The position numbers were made by a program, and so were the translations under genes. A DNA stretch of 6,826 bases, taken from positions 1 through 6,826 of the forward strand of contig DAIBBI010000043.1 in the NCBI GenBank assembly GCA_027442615.1, given 5' to 3'. Each line of letters starts with the position of its first letter. The first letter of the stretch is position 1. This document shows positions 6,638-6,826 of this stretch, piece by piece. Source of the DNA: JAJZRV01 sp027442615. GTDB taxonomy: Bacteria; Pseudomonadota; Gammaproteobacteria; Burkholderiales; Ferrovaceae. The notes under the pieces are model-generated. The model saw nothing but the letters and a program-made list of their open reading frames with translations, did no database searches and had not been told where the DNA came from.

Positions 6638-6826
6638 ATGTACACAGTCTTCTACAAGCTGAGTGCCAAGCCCTTTCAACTCAGCCCAGACCCCAACTTT
6701 TTCTTCGCCAGCAGCGGCCACAAGCGGGCCATGGCGTATCTCAATTACGGGCTCTCGCTGGCTGAAGGCTTCATCGTCATCACGGGCGAGGTGGGTGCGG
6801 GCAAAACCCTGCTGGTCCGCAAACTC
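6638..6826 (+). CDS. XrtA-associated AAA ATPase (ExeA/GspA-like), N-terminal part
   Basis: Partial: 63 codons are visible and the frame is open at the right edge. MYTVFYKLSAKPFQLSPDPNFFF (1-23) followed by GHKRAMAYLNYGL (27-39) is the characteristic N-terminus of the putative secretion ATPase subfamily found in PEP-CTERM/XrtA loci, related to ExeA/GspA. Walker A is GEVGAGKT (50-57, Lys56; bases 6785-6808) after the strand FIVIT. Walker B and any C-terminal peptidoglycan-binding or membrane region would lie beyond the edge. ExeA-like ATPases help insert secretion structures through peptidoglycan; here the job may be assembly or energising of the EPS export route (inference). The ATG follows the barrel stop codon by 4 nt with no purine-rich SD, implying translational coupling to the barrel gene. 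Confidence 0.9.
   Translation, partial: MYTVFYKLSAKPFQLSPDPNFFFASSGHKRAMAYLNYGLSLAEGFIVITGEVGAGKTLLVRKL

Overview
The window is a single-strand (+), tightly packed stretch of an exopolysaccharide (EPS) operon of the exosortase A (XrtA/EpsH, PEP-CTERM) type found in Gram-negative bacteria. Gene order, protein signatures and moderate GC content fit a betaproteobacterium (Nitrosomonadales, Methylophilaceae or Gallionella-like lineages). This assignment is inferred from gene content; genus cannot be read from the sequence.

Layout: (1) 1-346, C-terminal end of an ANL-family acyl-CoA/acyl-AMP ligase, cut by the left edge; (2) 359-1750, membrane polyprenyl-phosphate sugar-1-phosphate transferase, which starts the repeat unit; (3) 1792-2418, outer-membrane polysaccharide export lipoprotein with a GTG start and a strong Shine-Dalgarno (SD); (4) 2515-4047, Wzz-like chain-length determinant; (5) 4065-4925, cytoplasmic tyrosine autokinase (BY-kinase) with a five-fold Tyr-Gly tail; (6) 4912-6633, outer-membrane beta-barrel protein whose start codon lies inside the kinase tail; (7) 6638-6826, N-terminus of the XrtA-associated AAA ATPase, cut by the right edge. 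Gaps are 12, 41, 96, 17, -14 and 4 nt. No stretch over 100 nt lacks a gene, and I found no RNA gene, mobile element, CRISPR array, convincing promoter or terminator.

How it works together (inference from the families): the transferase loads the first sugar phosphate on undecaprenyl phosphate. Glycosyltransferases outside the window would extend it. The chain-length protein and tyrosine kinase control polymerisation. The export lipoprotein and the barrel protein provide the outer-membrane exit route. The ATPase and acyl ligase are conserved companions whose exact roles are not established. The exosortase itself is not in the window and is expected nearby.

The system is a recognised one. The less ordinary points are local: start codons and a possible SD of the barrel gene embedded in the Tyr-Gly repeat of the kinase, and a 96-nt spacer before the chain-length gene with a duplicated start-like octamer, an SD in a hairpin loop and a 15-codon ORF.
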